Source: Halarcobacter sp. (lineage in GTDB: Bacteria; Campylobacterota; Campylobacteria; Campylobacterales; Arcobacteraceae). Taken from it: a DNA stretch of 64,000 bases. The translations under genes were made by a program, and so were the position numbers. Below the pieces are notes generated by a model. It was not told the origin of the DNA, searched no databases, and saw nothing but the letters and a program-made list of their open reading frames with translations. Location of the stretch: NCBI GenBank assembly GCA_030145305.1, contig JAQYVX010000009.1:1-64000 (forward strand). The letters run 5' to 3'. Shown here one piece after another: positions 1 through 9,433 of the stretch. Each line of letters begins with the position of its first letter. Position 1 is the stretch's first letter.

Positions 1-233
1 AAGATATATTATATGAAGCAAGCAAAGAAATAAACCTAGATGGTGCAAATGGTATATCTTTAAAATGTGGAGCTAATATTCTAACTGTAGATTCTTCTGG
101 TATTCATTTTAACACTGCTAATTTTAAAGATAATAGTGCGTTTGCTGGGGTTAATGCTACTGAGGTTCCTAAAGTATTGATTGAAAAAGCAATAAAAAAA
201 TTAAATCTAGAAAAAATCTTCTTTTCTGAATAA
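1..233 (+). CDS. VgrG-type T6SS spike protein, C-terminal end only
   Basis: An open frame enters from the left edge (first full codon at base 3) and stops at TAA 231-233. The 76 visible residues contain ISLKCGANILTVDSSGIHF and then NTANFKDNSAF. This alternating hydrophobic/polar beta pattern with LKCG and a closing ASGIxI/SSGIHF element is typical of the C-terminal needle region of VgrG, the trimeric spike of type VI secretion systems. The next gene starts 8 bases after the stop and looks like a peptidoglycan hydrolase, which fits the common vgrG-effector arrangement. Only the tail is visible, so the gp27/gp5-like domains cannot be checked. Fairly confident of the family. Confidence 0.7.
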   Translation, partial: DILYEASKEINLDGANGISLKCGANILTVDSSGIHFNTANFKDNSAFAGVNATEVPKVLIEKAIKKLNLEKIFFSE

Positions 234-241
234 GGATATAA

Positions 242-1603
242 ATGAGCGAATCAAAAATAAATATACCAAACTTTTCTTATCCATTTAAACAGATAGAAAA
301 AGAAGAAAAATATTATGAACTTTTTTCAAAAATAGATAATGGAAACTATCTTTTTAGTAAAGATGGATTTTGGCATGGTGGAATCCATTTTAGTGATACT
401 GTATTAACAGAAGTTAAAGCAACACAAGGTATAAGAGCAATAGCAGATGGGGAATTAGTAGCATATAGAATAAATGATAAATACATACAAAACGATGATG
501 ATAAAAATGCAGAAAATGCAGAAGATAAGAATAAAGGCTTTTATTCGACTGGATTTTTTCTTTTAAAACATTATTTTGAATACCCAATAGGAAATAAACT
601 AACATTTTTTTCATTATATATGCATACAGCAAAATTAAATGACTATGATTTTAGTACTCATAAAGTAATAGGAACAAATAGGTTCTTAAGAAAAGGTACA
701 TCCTATAATGAAGAAGATAAATTAGAAGAATTAGCAGAGAATACAAAAATTACACTTGGTGAAGAAGTGGGGAGTAATAGATATAAAGTTCTTTATGTAG
801 ATAAAACAGAAAGAACTGATAATGCTACAATTCATAAATCAAATATAAAAGCAATTGAAGATGCTCTAAGCTTAAAAACTATTAATATAAATACTCCAAC
901 AAATACTATAGAAACCCTTACAACACCAATAAAAATAAAAGCAAGAGAAGTTATAGGATTAGTAGGAGAATATAATAGAAGTAAACAAATAAATAGAGAA
1001 CTTCTACACTTAGAAGTATTCACAAAAGATGATGTAAAAAGCTTTGCAGAAACTGCAAAAGAAACATACAAAAAAGATACCTCAAAAGATAAACCAAAAC
1101 CTATAAAAATAAAAGTTCCAAAAGATATAAAAGAATATAAAGAAAATAAGATTCTTGTAGTAAAACAAGATGTAACACATACAAACCTAAGAAAAGCATA
1201 TGATAAAAATGAACTAGGATATGATACAAAGAAAGTAGTAAATCCTAATACAAAATTACAAATAGATAAAAGTACCCTAAACTCAAATAGATATCTAGTA
1301 ATAAAAATAGAAGAGATAGATGTAACAAACCAAAGTTGGACAGTACATAAAGATTATATAGAAAATTCCTTTGAAATTGTAGAAACAACAAATACACAAT
1401 CAGAGGATAAAATATTTCCTATAAAAGATGTAAAAATAATAAACTATAAAGAGAATAAATATCTTCATACAAATGAAGATAAATACTTCTTGTATAGTAA
1501 ATGTATAGAACAACACCCAATAACATTTGAATGGGCTAAAATAATAAGTAAGAATTCAAATGATGATATTTTAATATTTAAAAATATAAAAAAAGTATTT
1601 TAA
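242..1603 (+). CDS. M23 (LytM)-like putative T6SS effector, 453 aa
   Basis: Seen: no signal peptide and three spaced elements resembling the M23 peptidase core. WHGGIHF (His45, His49) stands where HxGxD is expected and is followed by AIADGELVAYRI. SLYMH (His128) stands where YxHL is expected. GLVGEYNRS...LLHLEVF (His256) stands where HLHFE is expected. The metal-binding Asp is His here and the first His of HxH is Leu, so the site is atypical but keeps several candidate ligands. An insert of about 110 residues lies between the second and third motifs, and residues 290-453 hold two SH3-like stretches. M23 enzymes cut peptidoglycan cross-bridges. Inference: a T6SS cargo effector, because it follows vgrG by 8 bases. 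No immunity gene is visible, since the next gene is nifU on the other strand. Confidence 0.55.
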   Translation: MSESKINIPNFSYPFKQIEKEEKYYELFSKIDNGNYLFSKDGFWHGGIHFSDTVLTEVKATQGIRAIADGELVAYRINDKYIQNDDDKNAENAEDKNKGFYSTGFFLLKHYFEYPIGNKLTFFSLYMHTAKLNDYDFSTHKVIGTNRFLRKGTSYNEEDKLEELAENTKITLGEEVGSNRYKVLYVDKTERTDNATIHKSNIKAIEDALSLKTININTPTNTIETLTTPIKIKAREVIGLVGEYNRSKQINRELLHLEVFTKDDVKSFAETAKETYKKDTSKDKPKPIKIKVPKDIKEYKENKILVVKQDVTHTNLRKAYDKNELGYDTKKVVNPNTKLQIDKSTLNSNRYLVIKIEEIDVTNQSWTVHKDYIENSFEIVETTNTQSEDKIFPIKDVKIINYKENKYLHTNEDKYFLYSKCIEQHPITFEWAKIISKNSNDDILIFKNIKKVF

Positions 1604-1640
1604 TAAAAAATGAAGAGTTAATTATCTTACTTTATCTAAA

Positions 1641-1667
1641 AGAGAAGATGCTCTCTCCTCTTTTTTT
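1641..1667. terminator. hairpin terminator between convergent genes
   Basis: AGAGA (1641-1645) pairs with TCTCT (1652-1656), and a CTCTTTTTTT run follows. It lies between the convergent ends of the effector-like gene and nifU. The stem is weak, so this is a modest call. Confidence 0.45.
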
Positions 1668-1675
1668 GATATTAA

Positions 1676-2656
1676 TTAGATTGGTAAAACTCTAATATTT
1701 TCATCAACTTTTTGTTTAAGTACTGTTTCAATTGCATATAAAGTTCCAGTATCACCTGAAGCACAACCATTACAAGCACCTAAATATCTGATATATAAGT
1801 CATAATGAGGAATATTTTCTTTAATATCAATAATTTCCATATTACCACCATCCATCATTAGCATTGGTCTAATATCAGAATCTAAGATTGAATCAATAAC
1901 TTTAATTCTTTGAACCATAGTCATTTTATCAAATGAAGACTCACCAGCAGCACTAGCATCTGCAGCATTTTTCATTTTAGTTTCTTCCATTTCAGCTCTA
2001 ACATCTTTTAGAATATCAACTAAATAAATATCTTTATCTTCATGTCCACCTGGTTTAATACATGATTTACAAAAAGCACCTGCTTTTGTATAATCAGTAA
2101 TTTCTTCAACAGTTTTTAAATCATTAATTTTAATAACTTCTTGAATAGTTCCAAGTGTAACTCTAGCACACTCACAAACAATTACTTCAGTCTCGAAAGA
2201 CTCCATATCAACACCTTTGTACTCACCAGCTGCTTTTTTGATAACATCATAAGCCATAACTGAACAATGCATTTTTTGAGGCGGAACTGCTGGAATATCT
2301 GGATGATCTCTAAGTGCATGCTCAACATCAATATTTGTAATTTTTACTGCTTGATCAACTGTTTTTCCAATACATAGCTCAGCCATAACATCAGAAGATG
2401 CAATTGCAGTACCACAACCAAAAGATTTGAATTTAGAATCCATTATTTCATCAGTTGTTTCATTTACAACCCAATAAAGTCTTACTGCATCACCACATGA
2501 TTCTGCTCCAAAATCAGCAACAATAAGTTTACCACCAATTTTTTCAGCCATCTCTTCAGTAATTTCTCCTTGATGAGTTGGTTCGTCCATTCTTCTAATT
2601 ACTTGATTTGAGTATTCATCCCAAATTGATCCGCTTATTAAATCATTTTTAGCCAT
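1676..2656 (-). CDS. nifU: NifU, three-domain Fe-S scaffold
   Basis: A full-length NifU-type scaffold (326 aa) on which Fe-S clusters are built before transfer to apoproteins. Residues 1-150 form an IscU-like domain with the three ligand cysteines in AESCGDAV, SFGCGTA and KMHCSV. Residues 155-215 form the central [2Fe-2S] domain with CECA and FCKSC. Residues 250-326 form the C-terminal NifU domain with CNGCASG. It starts 25 bases after nifS with a good AAGGA ribosome site, so the two are co-transcribed. NifS supplies sulfur from cysteine. In Campylobacterota this NIF pair is normally the housekeeping Fe-S machinery, yet a complete SUF operon is also present 7 kb away. Confidence 0.95.
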   Translation of the reverse strand: MAKNDLISGSIWDEYSNQVIRRMDEPTHQGEITEEMAEKIGGKLIVADFGAESCGDAVRLYWVVNETTDEIMDSKFKSFGCGTAIASSDVMAELCIGKTVDQAVKITNIDVEHALRDHPDIPAVPPQKMHCSVMAYDVIKKAAGEYKGVDMESFETEVIVCECARVTLGTIQEVIKINDLKTVEEITDYTKAGAFCKSCIKPGGHEDKDIYLVDILKDVRAEMEETKMKNAADASAAGESSFDKMTMVQRIKVIDSILDSDIRPMLMMDGGNMEIIDIKENIPHYDLYIRYLGACNGCASGDTGTLYAIETVLKQKVDENIRVLPI

Positions 2657-2681
2657 ATTATTTTTCCTTCTATTCTTTTTC

Positions 2682-3917
<1,236 letters not shown>

Positions 3918-3957
3918 TTATTCCATAAAAAAGATACATTTTAATTTAATTTGGGGA

Positions 3958-3992
3958 ATTATATTTTAAATAGGATAAAAATTGTCTTAATT
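3958..3992 (-). promoter_or_regulatory. nifSU promoter and operator shared with suf
   Basis: On the minus strand TATAAT occupies 3963-3958. Directly upstream lies an imperfect 25-bp palindrome (3968-3992), read on the plus strand as AAATAGGATAA, a 3-base centre and TTGTCTTAATT. It matches the perfect palindrome ahead of sufB (11118-11142) at 20 of 25 positions by eye. Its place between the -35 and -10 regions suits a repressor. The regulator is not identified. Confidence 0.65.
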
Positions 3993-4124
3993 AAAAAAAT
4001 TAGACTTTTTATTTTCTAAAATATATTATTTTGAGCATAGTTTATATTTTTTAAATTGATTGTCTTCATAAGGAAGAAAATTAAATTTTAGGAATTTACT
4101 GTACAAATATATCTAAATAGTATA

Positions 4125-4514
4125 CTATTTTTCTACTTCTTTTATACCAGTTAAAATTCTTTCATATATTTTATTATTCCAGTCTTGAATTATTATCTGT
4201 GATCTAAATAGTGCCCATAATTCTATTATGGAAACAAAAATAATTAAACCAAACCCTATTTTGTTCTCTCCCATTGATATAAATACTATTCCTATAATAA
4301 ATGACACTAAATTGACTAAACCATTAATCCATTTTCCTAAATAAAAATGATGTAATCCAGTTATAAAAAACCAATTTAAAACAGCATAGGTATCAGGATC
4401 TTTTATTTCTTGTTTTACCTCAAAATAAAATCTTATTCTTTTGTCTTCTGATAATTTATTTATATCTTCACGAAGTTTTTCTTCTTCTTTATCTACTTCT
4501 TCTTGATTAAGCAA
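4125..4514 (-). CDS. TM2-domain membrane protein
   Basis: 129 aa. The N-terminal 45 residues are charged and probably helical. They are followed by AVLNWFFITGLHHFYLGKW, a TM2-domain signature (small residue, HHFYLG turn), and two or three hydrophobic segments at about residues 48-66, 74-95 and 98-115. TM2 proteins are small inner membrane proteins of unclear function in bacteria. It is the last gene of a tight run that starts with mlaE- and mlaD-like genes, 15 bases after the yidD-like gene. Confidence 0.75.
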   Translation of the reverse strand: MLNQEEVDKEEEKLREDINKLSEDKRIRFYFEVKQEIKDPDTYAVLNWFFITGLHHFYLGKWINGLVNLVSFIIGIVFISMGENKIGFGLIIFVSIIELWALFRSQIIIQDWNNKIYERILTGIKEVEK

Positions 4515-4529
4515 TGATAATTTCCTTTT

Positions 4530-4748
4530 CTAAACAGGGTCGATACATTTACAAATTGTATCTTTTTGATTACAACATTTAATTCTATTTCGTCCCATAC
4601 TAATTCCTTTGAATAAACCAAACTTTTCAATAGCTTCGTATGTGTATAAAGAACATGTTGGTTCAAAGTTACATTCTATTCCGAACCAACGTCTACTTCC
4701 TCCAGATTTTCGATAAGTTCTTATTAAAAACAAAACCATACTTTTCAC
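4530..4748 (-). CDS. YidD-like protein
   Basis: 72 aa with the YidD pattern: an N-terminal amphipathic/hydrophobic stretch, then [19 protein letters not shown], an R/K-rich segment and a terminal DPV, matching the family C-x-F-x-PTCS-x-Y...EAI...DPV layout. YidD is a small membrane-associated factor that helps membrane protein insertion and is normally encoded between rnpA and yidC. Here it sits in an Mla-like run, 4 bases after the DUF4177 gene, so it is either a relocated copy or a paralog. The [11 protein letters not shown] segment replaces the usual RC-P-H-P stretch, which suggests divergence. Confidence 0.75.
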   Translation of the reverse strand: MKSMVLFLIRTYRKSGGSRRWFGIECNFEPTCSLYTYEAIEKFGLFKGISMGRNRIKCCNQKDTICKCIDPV

Positions 4749-4752
4749 TATA

Positions 4753-4974
4753 TTAACGTCCTAAAGTTATAATAGCAGCTTCTCTATCCCAAAATAGCCA
4801 AAACCTTTTTCTCTCAATAACTTGAAAAACTAATTGCCAGCCTTCACTTGCATACAAATTTAATTCAGCCTCTATTTTTTTTAGTGGCAGTCCCGAAGCA
4901 CCTAAAAGAACAGTTCCACAGCCACCCTCTGTTATATAAACTACTTTGTACTCTTTATATCTAGTATCTTGCAT
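4753..4974 (-). CDS. DUF4177-type small protein
   Basis: 73 aa, soluble. YKEYKVVYI, then [22 protein letters not shown] and [11 protein letters not shown] fit the DUF4177 layout, in which a beta strand, an E-x-x-LN-x-x-x-x-xGW helix-turn and a final strand form a small alpha/beta fold. The function of the family is unknown. It lies 15 bases after the lipoprotein gene and 4 bases before the yidD-like gene, so it is probably co-transcribed with both. Confidence 0.7.
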   Translation of the reverse strand: MQDTRYKEYKVVYITEGGCGTVLLGASGLPLKKIEAELNLYASEGWQLVFQVIERKRFWLFWDREAAIITLGR

Positions 4975-4989
4975 AAATATCCTTTTTTA

Positions 4990-5652
4990 TTATAATTTTA
5001 ATATTTTTATTTTTTTTGCAATTAATTGCTTTTGTTCTTGATTATTTTCTATTTCATAAAGATAGTCTAACCAAAATAGAACTAATTTTTTATATCCATA
5101 AAAAGAAGCTTTTTTGATTAGTACCTTTACTTGCGATTTATTTATATTATTTTTTATCAAACTTGCTGCAATAAATTGAGAAGTTACTTGTTCCATAGAC
5201 TCTATAGATTTAAAGGCCAAGTCATATTTTTTTAAAAATTTATATTTTACAAAAGATTGATACTGTATAGGAAGATTTACTATTTCTTCTTTTTCTTCTT
5301 TCTTAAGCAACATTGAAAAATAAGATTTTAATTCTTTCGATGAAATAAACTCTGCTATTTCTTTATAACTTTGACAATTATCATCTTGTTCAACACTAAT
5401 GTTCAAGGCACAAACTCCTAAGTATATTCTTGCTAATTGTTCTAAATCCGCACTTTGTTTTGCATATTTTATAGCTCTTTGCAAATCACTTTTCGCTAAT
5501 TCTTTTTCATTCATTAGAAAAGATTTTTTATATGAATTAAAGGCATTAGAACTGTTATATTCCCATTGATTTTCTGGTGTTTTTAAACTACAACCTTGAA
5601 AAAAAACAATTGATAATAAAATACTAATTAAAATTAAATTAAATGATTTCAT
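4990..5652 (-). CDS. lipoprotein of the Mla-like operon
   Basis: 220 aa. The signal sequence MKSFNLILISILLSIVFFQG is followed by a lipobox cysteine (FFQGC), so it should be a lipid-anchored envelope protein. The mature part is mostly helical with short repeats of AKQSADLEQLARIYLG type, suggesting TPR-like helices. I do not recognise a named family. The ATG overlaps the stop of the mlaD-like gene by 4 bases (ATGA), so translation is coupled. MCE operons often carry a lipoprotein that extends the lipid path to the outer membrane, and I infer such a partner role here. Confidence 0.7.
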   Translation of the reverse strand: MKSFNLILISILLSIVFFQGCSLKTPENQWEYNSSNAFNSYKKSFLMNEKELAKSDLQRAIKYAKQSADLEQLARIYLGVCALNISVEQDDNCQSYKEIAEFISSKELKSYFSMLLKKEEKEEIVNLPIQYQSFVKYKFLKKYDLAFKSIESMEQVTSQFIAASLIKNNINKSQVKVLIKKASFYGYKKLVLFWLDYLYEIENNQEQKQLIAKKIKILKL

Positions 5653-6563
5653 GGTAAAACTACTTTCTCATTTTTTTCACTTTGAAAAAGATTATCAACT
5701 TTTTCTATAATTTGATTAGTTTTAGATAGTCCTATTTTTATCTGATCTTTTATTGTAGATATATCTTTGTCTGATGAACCAACTGAATGTACAAGATTAT
5801 CTAAACTTTGTAACTTTTGTTCTACATCTTTTGCTATCACATTTAACTCTTTTATTAATTCGATTACTAAAGGAACTATATCTTTATTTAAATCTGTACT
5901 TAATTTATCAAATTTATTAATTAAAATAGGTAATTTTTTTATAGTTTTAATAAAGGCATCAGTAGCTTTTTTATCACCTGTTAAACTAGTAAGCAAAGAT
6001 TTATCTTCTACTAAAGAAGCCGTAAATTTCTCTATATTTATTATAATCTTCATCAGTTCAGAATTATCTTTTGAAAGATATGTTGTAATTTTATCAACAG
6101 AATTTACGATATTAGCAATTTTTAAAATTATAGGTTCAAGACTTAAAACTAAGTCATTAATATCATTACTTACTATAGTATTTATTTCAGAACCAGCTTT
6201 TAAAACTGGATTTCCAATTGCTGAATATAATACAATTTGAGGTGAACCAAGAAGTGGCTTACGTACCATTAGTAAACTCTCTTCACAAACCCATTTTTGA
6301 TTTTGTTTATCTACAGAAAATATAAACTTTACATTTCCATTATCTAAAAGTTTGATTGTATCTAATCTTCCAATTGCAAAACCAGATACTTTTACTGGCA
6401 TTCCAACGGTAAAAGATTCAGCACTAAAGCTAGTAAATGTATAGTTATATCTTTTATCAAAGGTACCTTTTTTTATTAGAATATAATACACAACACCTGA
6501 TAAGATTAGTAAAAGAAGAAGAACAAACAATCCAACTTTAAATTTTATATTTTTATAAGTCAT
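5649..6563 (-). CDS. MlaD-like MCE-domain protein
   Basis: 304 aa. One N-terminal transmembrane helix (about residues 10-30) leads into an MCE domain (about 38-125: YTFTSFSAESFTVGMPVKVSG, IGRLDTIKLLDNG, VRKPLLGSPQIVLY). Residues 140-300 form a long helical region that probably makes coiled coils. MCE proteins form periplasmic hexamer rings that carry phospholipid between the membranes with an MlaE permease and MlaF ATPase. The permease-like gene lies 17 bases upstream, but no ATPase gene lies in the cluster. Confidence 0.85.
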   Translation of the reverse strand: MTYKNIKFKVGLFVLLLLLILSGVVYYILIKKGTFDKRYNYTFTSFSAESFTVGMPVKVSGFAIGRLDTIKLLDNGNVKFIFSVDKQNQKWVCEESLLMVRKPLLGSPQIVLYSAIGNPVLKAGSEINTIVSNDINDLVLSLEPIILKIANIVNSVDKITTYLSKDNSELMKIIINIEKFTASLVEDKSLLTSLTGDKKATDAFIKTIKKLPILINKFDKLSTDLNKDIVPLVIELIKELNVIAKDVEQKLQSLDNLVHSVGSSDKDISTIKDQIKIGLSKTNQIIEKVDNLFQSEKNEKVVLP

Positions 6564-6580
6564 AATTTTTCCTAAAAATT

Positions 6581-7327
6581 CTAATAAATTATTAATATAA
6601 ATAATAATTCAATTAAGATTAACATACTTAATATGATAATTAAATTTTTTATTACCAATTTACTTACATCAATATTATTATTCTTTTTCAAATGTCCAGA
6701 ATAAGTAGGAATAAGAACAGAAATAAAACCAAAAATACTAGCTTTTGATAATAAGATTAAAATATTTTTGAAACTTATTGAGCTTATAATTAAATTTTCA
6801 TATGTTATAAAATCAATATTTAAATATAAAGAAGAAACAATATAGCCGCTTAAAAGCATAATAGTTGCAAAAAATAAAGCCATTAAAGGAACAATAAATA
6901 AGCCTATTATCAATTTAGGTATATAAAATTTACTATTTAAAAAGCTTTTTTTTATCTTTTCTTTTAATAATAAACTATAAACAAACATAAAAAATAGAGT
7001 TGTAAAAAATGGAGAGAACTCATTTATTACAAGTAAAACTAATAAATTCCCTATTTCTTCAATAAGATTAAAGTTTATTGCAAAACTAATTGCGATTACA
7101 ATTAAAATTGATCCTAAAAAAATTGCTAAAAAGATAAATGAAAATAAATTTTTAATTGCACTTAAATAAATTTGTTTAAGAAAAAAAATTCTAGATGCCT
7201 TTCCATAATTACTTGGTAAAGCTATATTCCAAAGGCAAAGGAAAAGAAATATAATAAAATCATAAGTAAAAAGAGAATACTTAATGACTCTATCTCCAAG
7301 ATATTCTATAAATTTTACAAAAATCAT
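6581..7327 (-). CDS. MlaE-like permease, divergent
   Basis: 248 aa with about five to six hydrophobic segments. Gene order (directly before an MCE protein), length and the layout GDRVIKYSLF...LVLLVINEFSPFFTTLFFMFVY fit MlaE. In MlaE proteins this last segment normally reads close to REVGPLLTALLLAGR. Here E-x-SPFFTTLFF keeps the skeleton but not the usual Gly/Ala-rich residues, so the protein is clearly diverged. It should sit in the inner membrane and feed lipid to or from the MCE ring. First gene of the six-gene run down to 4125. Confidence 0.65.
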   Translation of the reverse strand: MIFVKFIEYLGDRVIKYSLFTYDFIIFLFLCLWNIALPSNYGKASRIFFLKQIYLSAIKNLFSFIFLAIFLGSILIVIAISFAINFNLIEEIGNLLVLLVINEFSPFFTTLFFMFVYSLLLKEKIKKSFLNSKFYIPKLIIGLFIVPLMALFFATIMLLSGYIVSSLYLNIDFITYENLIISSISFKNILILLSKASIFGFISVLIPTYSGHLKKNNNIDVSKLVIKNLIIILSMLILIELLFILIIY

Positions 7328-7431
7328 AATATGCTCTTTAAAAGGAAATTAAAAAAATTATGACCTAAGTCTACTTAATTTATTATACATAGATAATATG
7401 TGATAATACAAAAAAATTTAAAAGGTGACAA

Positions 7432-8250
7432 ATGAAAAAAATATTTTTAGTATTATTTTCATCAATCCTTGCTTTAGTTTTAGCAGGATGTGGTGAAAAA
7501 GAACAAGAGCAAAAAACAGAAGTAAAAACAGCAAAAAAAGTTTTAAAAGTTGGTATGGAATTAGCTTACCCTCCTTTTGAAATGAGTGAAAAAGATGGAA
7601 CACCATCTGGAGTTTCTGTAGATTTTGCTAAAGCTTTAGCAAAACATTTAGATAGAGAAATTGTAATAGAAAATATTGCATGGGATGGATTAATCCCATC
7701 ATTAAAAACTGGAAAAATAGATTTAGTTATCTCTTCAATGACAATTACAGAAGAAAGAAAAAAAACAATTGATTTTTCTATTCCTTATGCACAATCGTCA
7801 TTGGCAATCTTAGCAAATAAACACTCTTATATTAAATCAATTAAAGATTTAAATGTAGAAGGGAAAAAAGTTGCAGTTAAAAAAGGCTCAACAGGACATA
7901 TTTATGCAAAAGACAATTTACAAAATGCAGAAATATTAGTATTTGATAAAGAAGCTGCTTGTGTACTTGAAGTTGTACAAGGAAAAGCTGATGGATTTAT
8001 TTATGATCAATTAACAATTTATAAAAACTATGCAAAGAACATGGACACAACTGTGCCACTATTAGAATCTTTTCAAGAAAATTATGAATATTGGGGAGTT
8101 GCATTAAAGAAGAACAGCCCTCTAAAAGCAGAAGTTGATGAATTTATTAAACAAGCAAAAGATGATGGAACATTTGATACATTTGCAGATAAATATTTAA
8201 CAGATGCAAAAAATACTTTTGATGAACTTAATATTCCATTCTTTTTTTAG
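7432..8250 (+). CDS. polar amino acid ABC transporter, binding lipoprotein
   Basis: 272 aa. A lipoprotein signal (MKKIFLVLFSSILALVLAGC) is followed by an SBP family 3 fold: VGMELAYPPFEMSEKDG, GVSVDFAKALAKHL, WDGLIPSLKTGKIDLVISSM and TEERKKTIDFSIPY, the standard amino acid binding signature. It captures a polar amino acid outside the inner membrane for the downstream permease. SD AAGGTG precedes the ATG. The stop TAG (8248-8250) is followed in the same frame, without another stop, by the permease N-terminus. The substrate cannot be told from sequence. Confidence 0.9.
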   Translation: MKKIFLVLFSSILALVLAGCGEKEQEQKTEVKTAKKVLKVGMELAYPPFEMSEKDGTPSGVSVDFAKALAKHLDREIVIENIAWDGLIPSLKTGKIDLVISSMTITEERKKTIDFSIPYAQSSLAILANKHSYIKSIKDLNVEGKKVAVKKGSTGHIYAKDNLQNAEILVFDKEAACVLEVVQGKADGFIYDQLTIYKNYAKNMDTTVPLLESFQENYEYWGVALKKNSPLKAEVDEFIKQAKDDGTFDTFADKYLTDAKNTFDELNIPFFF

Positions 8251-8382
8251 GAAACTCAAATCAATTTAAAAAAACTATTTATTCATGAACAAGGCTTTAA
8301 AAAAGATAACCCTCTTACAAAAGGGGTTTATCTTTTCAACCTAACCTTACTTATTACTTTAGTATTCACCATTTTTTACTTT

Positions 8383-9051
8383 ATGTTCAAAAATGTATCT
8401 TATACTTTTCATTGGGATAGTGTATATGAATATAGAGAAAAATTTATTGACGGCTTTATGATGACAATCATAATCTCTTTCTTTGCACTAATTCTTAGTT
8501 TTATAATAGGATTATTTTTTGCTTATGCTCAAAATTCTAAACTTTTAGTTCTTAGATTCTTTTCAAGATTTTATATTGAGATTATAAGAGGAACACCACT
8601 TTTAGTTCAAATTTTAATCTTTTTTTATGTCTTTGCAAATAACTTAGGCTTTGAAAATAGATATATAGTTGGAACATTTATCTTAGCTCTTTTTGCAGGA
8701 GCATATGTTTGTGAGATAATAAGAGGTGCAATTGAATCTATAGACAAAGAACAATATGAAACTGCCTTAAGCCTGGGAATGACAAATTATCAGATGTATG
8801 CTTATGTGATTTTTCCACAAGCATTTTCTAGAATGTTACCAGCACTTACAGGACAATTTGCAAGTATTATTAAAGATTCCTCACTTCTTTCTATTATTTC
8901 AATTAGTGAGTTTACAATGAATGCACAAGAAGTAAATGCCTACACCTACTCTACTTTAGAAAGTTATATTCCACTTGCAATTGGGTATTTATTATTAACT
9001 TATCCTATTTCTTACTATACAAATAGACTTGAAGCAAAAATACAAAAATAA
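8383..9051 (+). CDS. polar amino acid ABC permease (start probably upstream at 8260)
   Basis: His/Glu/Gln/Arg/opine-type inner membrane permease. It shows GFMMTIIISFFALILSFIIGL, RGTPLLVQI and the EAA-type loop EQYETALSLGMTNYQMYAYVIFPQA, which docks the ATPase. 8383 is the first in-frame ATG/GTG/TTG, but it would cut off a hydrophobic segment encoded by 8323-8382 (GVYLFNLTLLITLVFTIFYF). The frame is open back to the TAG of the preceding gene. AGGA at 8249-8252 sits 7 bases before an ATC codon at 8260, which would give INLKKLFIHEQGF, so a non-standard start is likely. No ATPase gene follows; the ATPase must be elsewhere. Confidence 0.85.
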   Translation: MFKNVSYTFHWDSVYEYREKFIDGFMMTIIISFFALILSFIIGLFFAYAQNSKLLVLRFFSRFYIEIIRGTPLLVQILIFFYVFANNLGFENRYIVGTFILALFAGAYVCEIIRGAIESIDKEQYETALSLGMTNYQMYAYVIFPQAFSRMLPALTGQFASIIKDSSLLSIISISEFTMNAQEVNAYTYSTLESYIPLAIGYLLLTYPISYYTNRLEAKIQK

Positions 9052-9088
9052 CTTAAAAATTTAATTTTCTTTTAATATTTTTTTTAGT

Positions 9089-9094
9089 TATAAT
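9089..9094 (+). promoter_or_regulatory. -10 box for the YqjD-like operon
   Basis: TATAAT, preceded by T-rich DNA and no clear -35 box, 43 bases before the ATG at 9137. AGAGGAG supplies the ribosome site. Confidence 0.5.
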
Positions 9095-9136
9095 AGATAT
9101 TAGTTTTAAAGTCTAGAAATAAAAAGAGGAGTTAAA

Positions 9137-9433
9137 ATGGCTACAGCAGAAGAAGTAAATAAATTAAAAGATGAAATCGGAAATTTAAAATCTGATTTGA
9201 AAGAATTAACTCAAACAATAAAAGATTTAGTAAGTGCTGATATTGATAAAAATAAATCAAAACTATTAGAAGATTTATCAATTGATGAACTAAAGCAAAA
9301 AGTCGAAGATTTAAAAGCAAAAGGCTTAGACGGAGTTGGAGAAGTTGAGAAAAATATAAAGCAAGAACCATTAAAAAGTGTTGCAATTACTTTTGGAATC
9401 GGATTTTTAGCTGCATGGCTTCTTAAAAAATAA
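9137..9433 (+). CDS. ElaB/YqjD-like (DUF883) membrane-anchored protein
   Basis: 98 aa. A long charged N-terminal helix (residues 1-75, heptad-like KLKDEIGNLKSDLKELTQTIKDL) ends in EPLKSVAITFGIGFLAAWLLKK, one C-terminal membrane segment with a basic end. This is the layout of ElaB/YqjD proteins, which in E. coli bind ribosomes at the membrane in stationary phase. The stop overlaps the start of the next gene (TAATG). The three-gene order resembles yqjD-yqjE-yqjK. Confidence 0.75.
   Translation: MATAEEVNKLKDEIGNLKSDLKELTQTIKDLVSADIDKNKSKLLEDLSIDELKQKVEDLKAKGLDGVGEVEKNIKQEPLKSVAITFGIGFLAAWLLKK

Noticed and set aside
8221-8290. Programmed frameshift on the T7 run at the end of the binding-protein gene
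   Set aside because: Both alternative frames meet stops within about 50 bases (TAA in +1, TGA in -1), so slippage would not reach the permease frame. The permease is already in the zero frame after the TAG.
9141-9386. Minus-strand Leu-rich frame opposite the YqjD-like gene
   Set aside because: It is an antisense shadow of Lys/Glu/Asp codons. The plus-strand gene has a promoter, ribosome site and family match.
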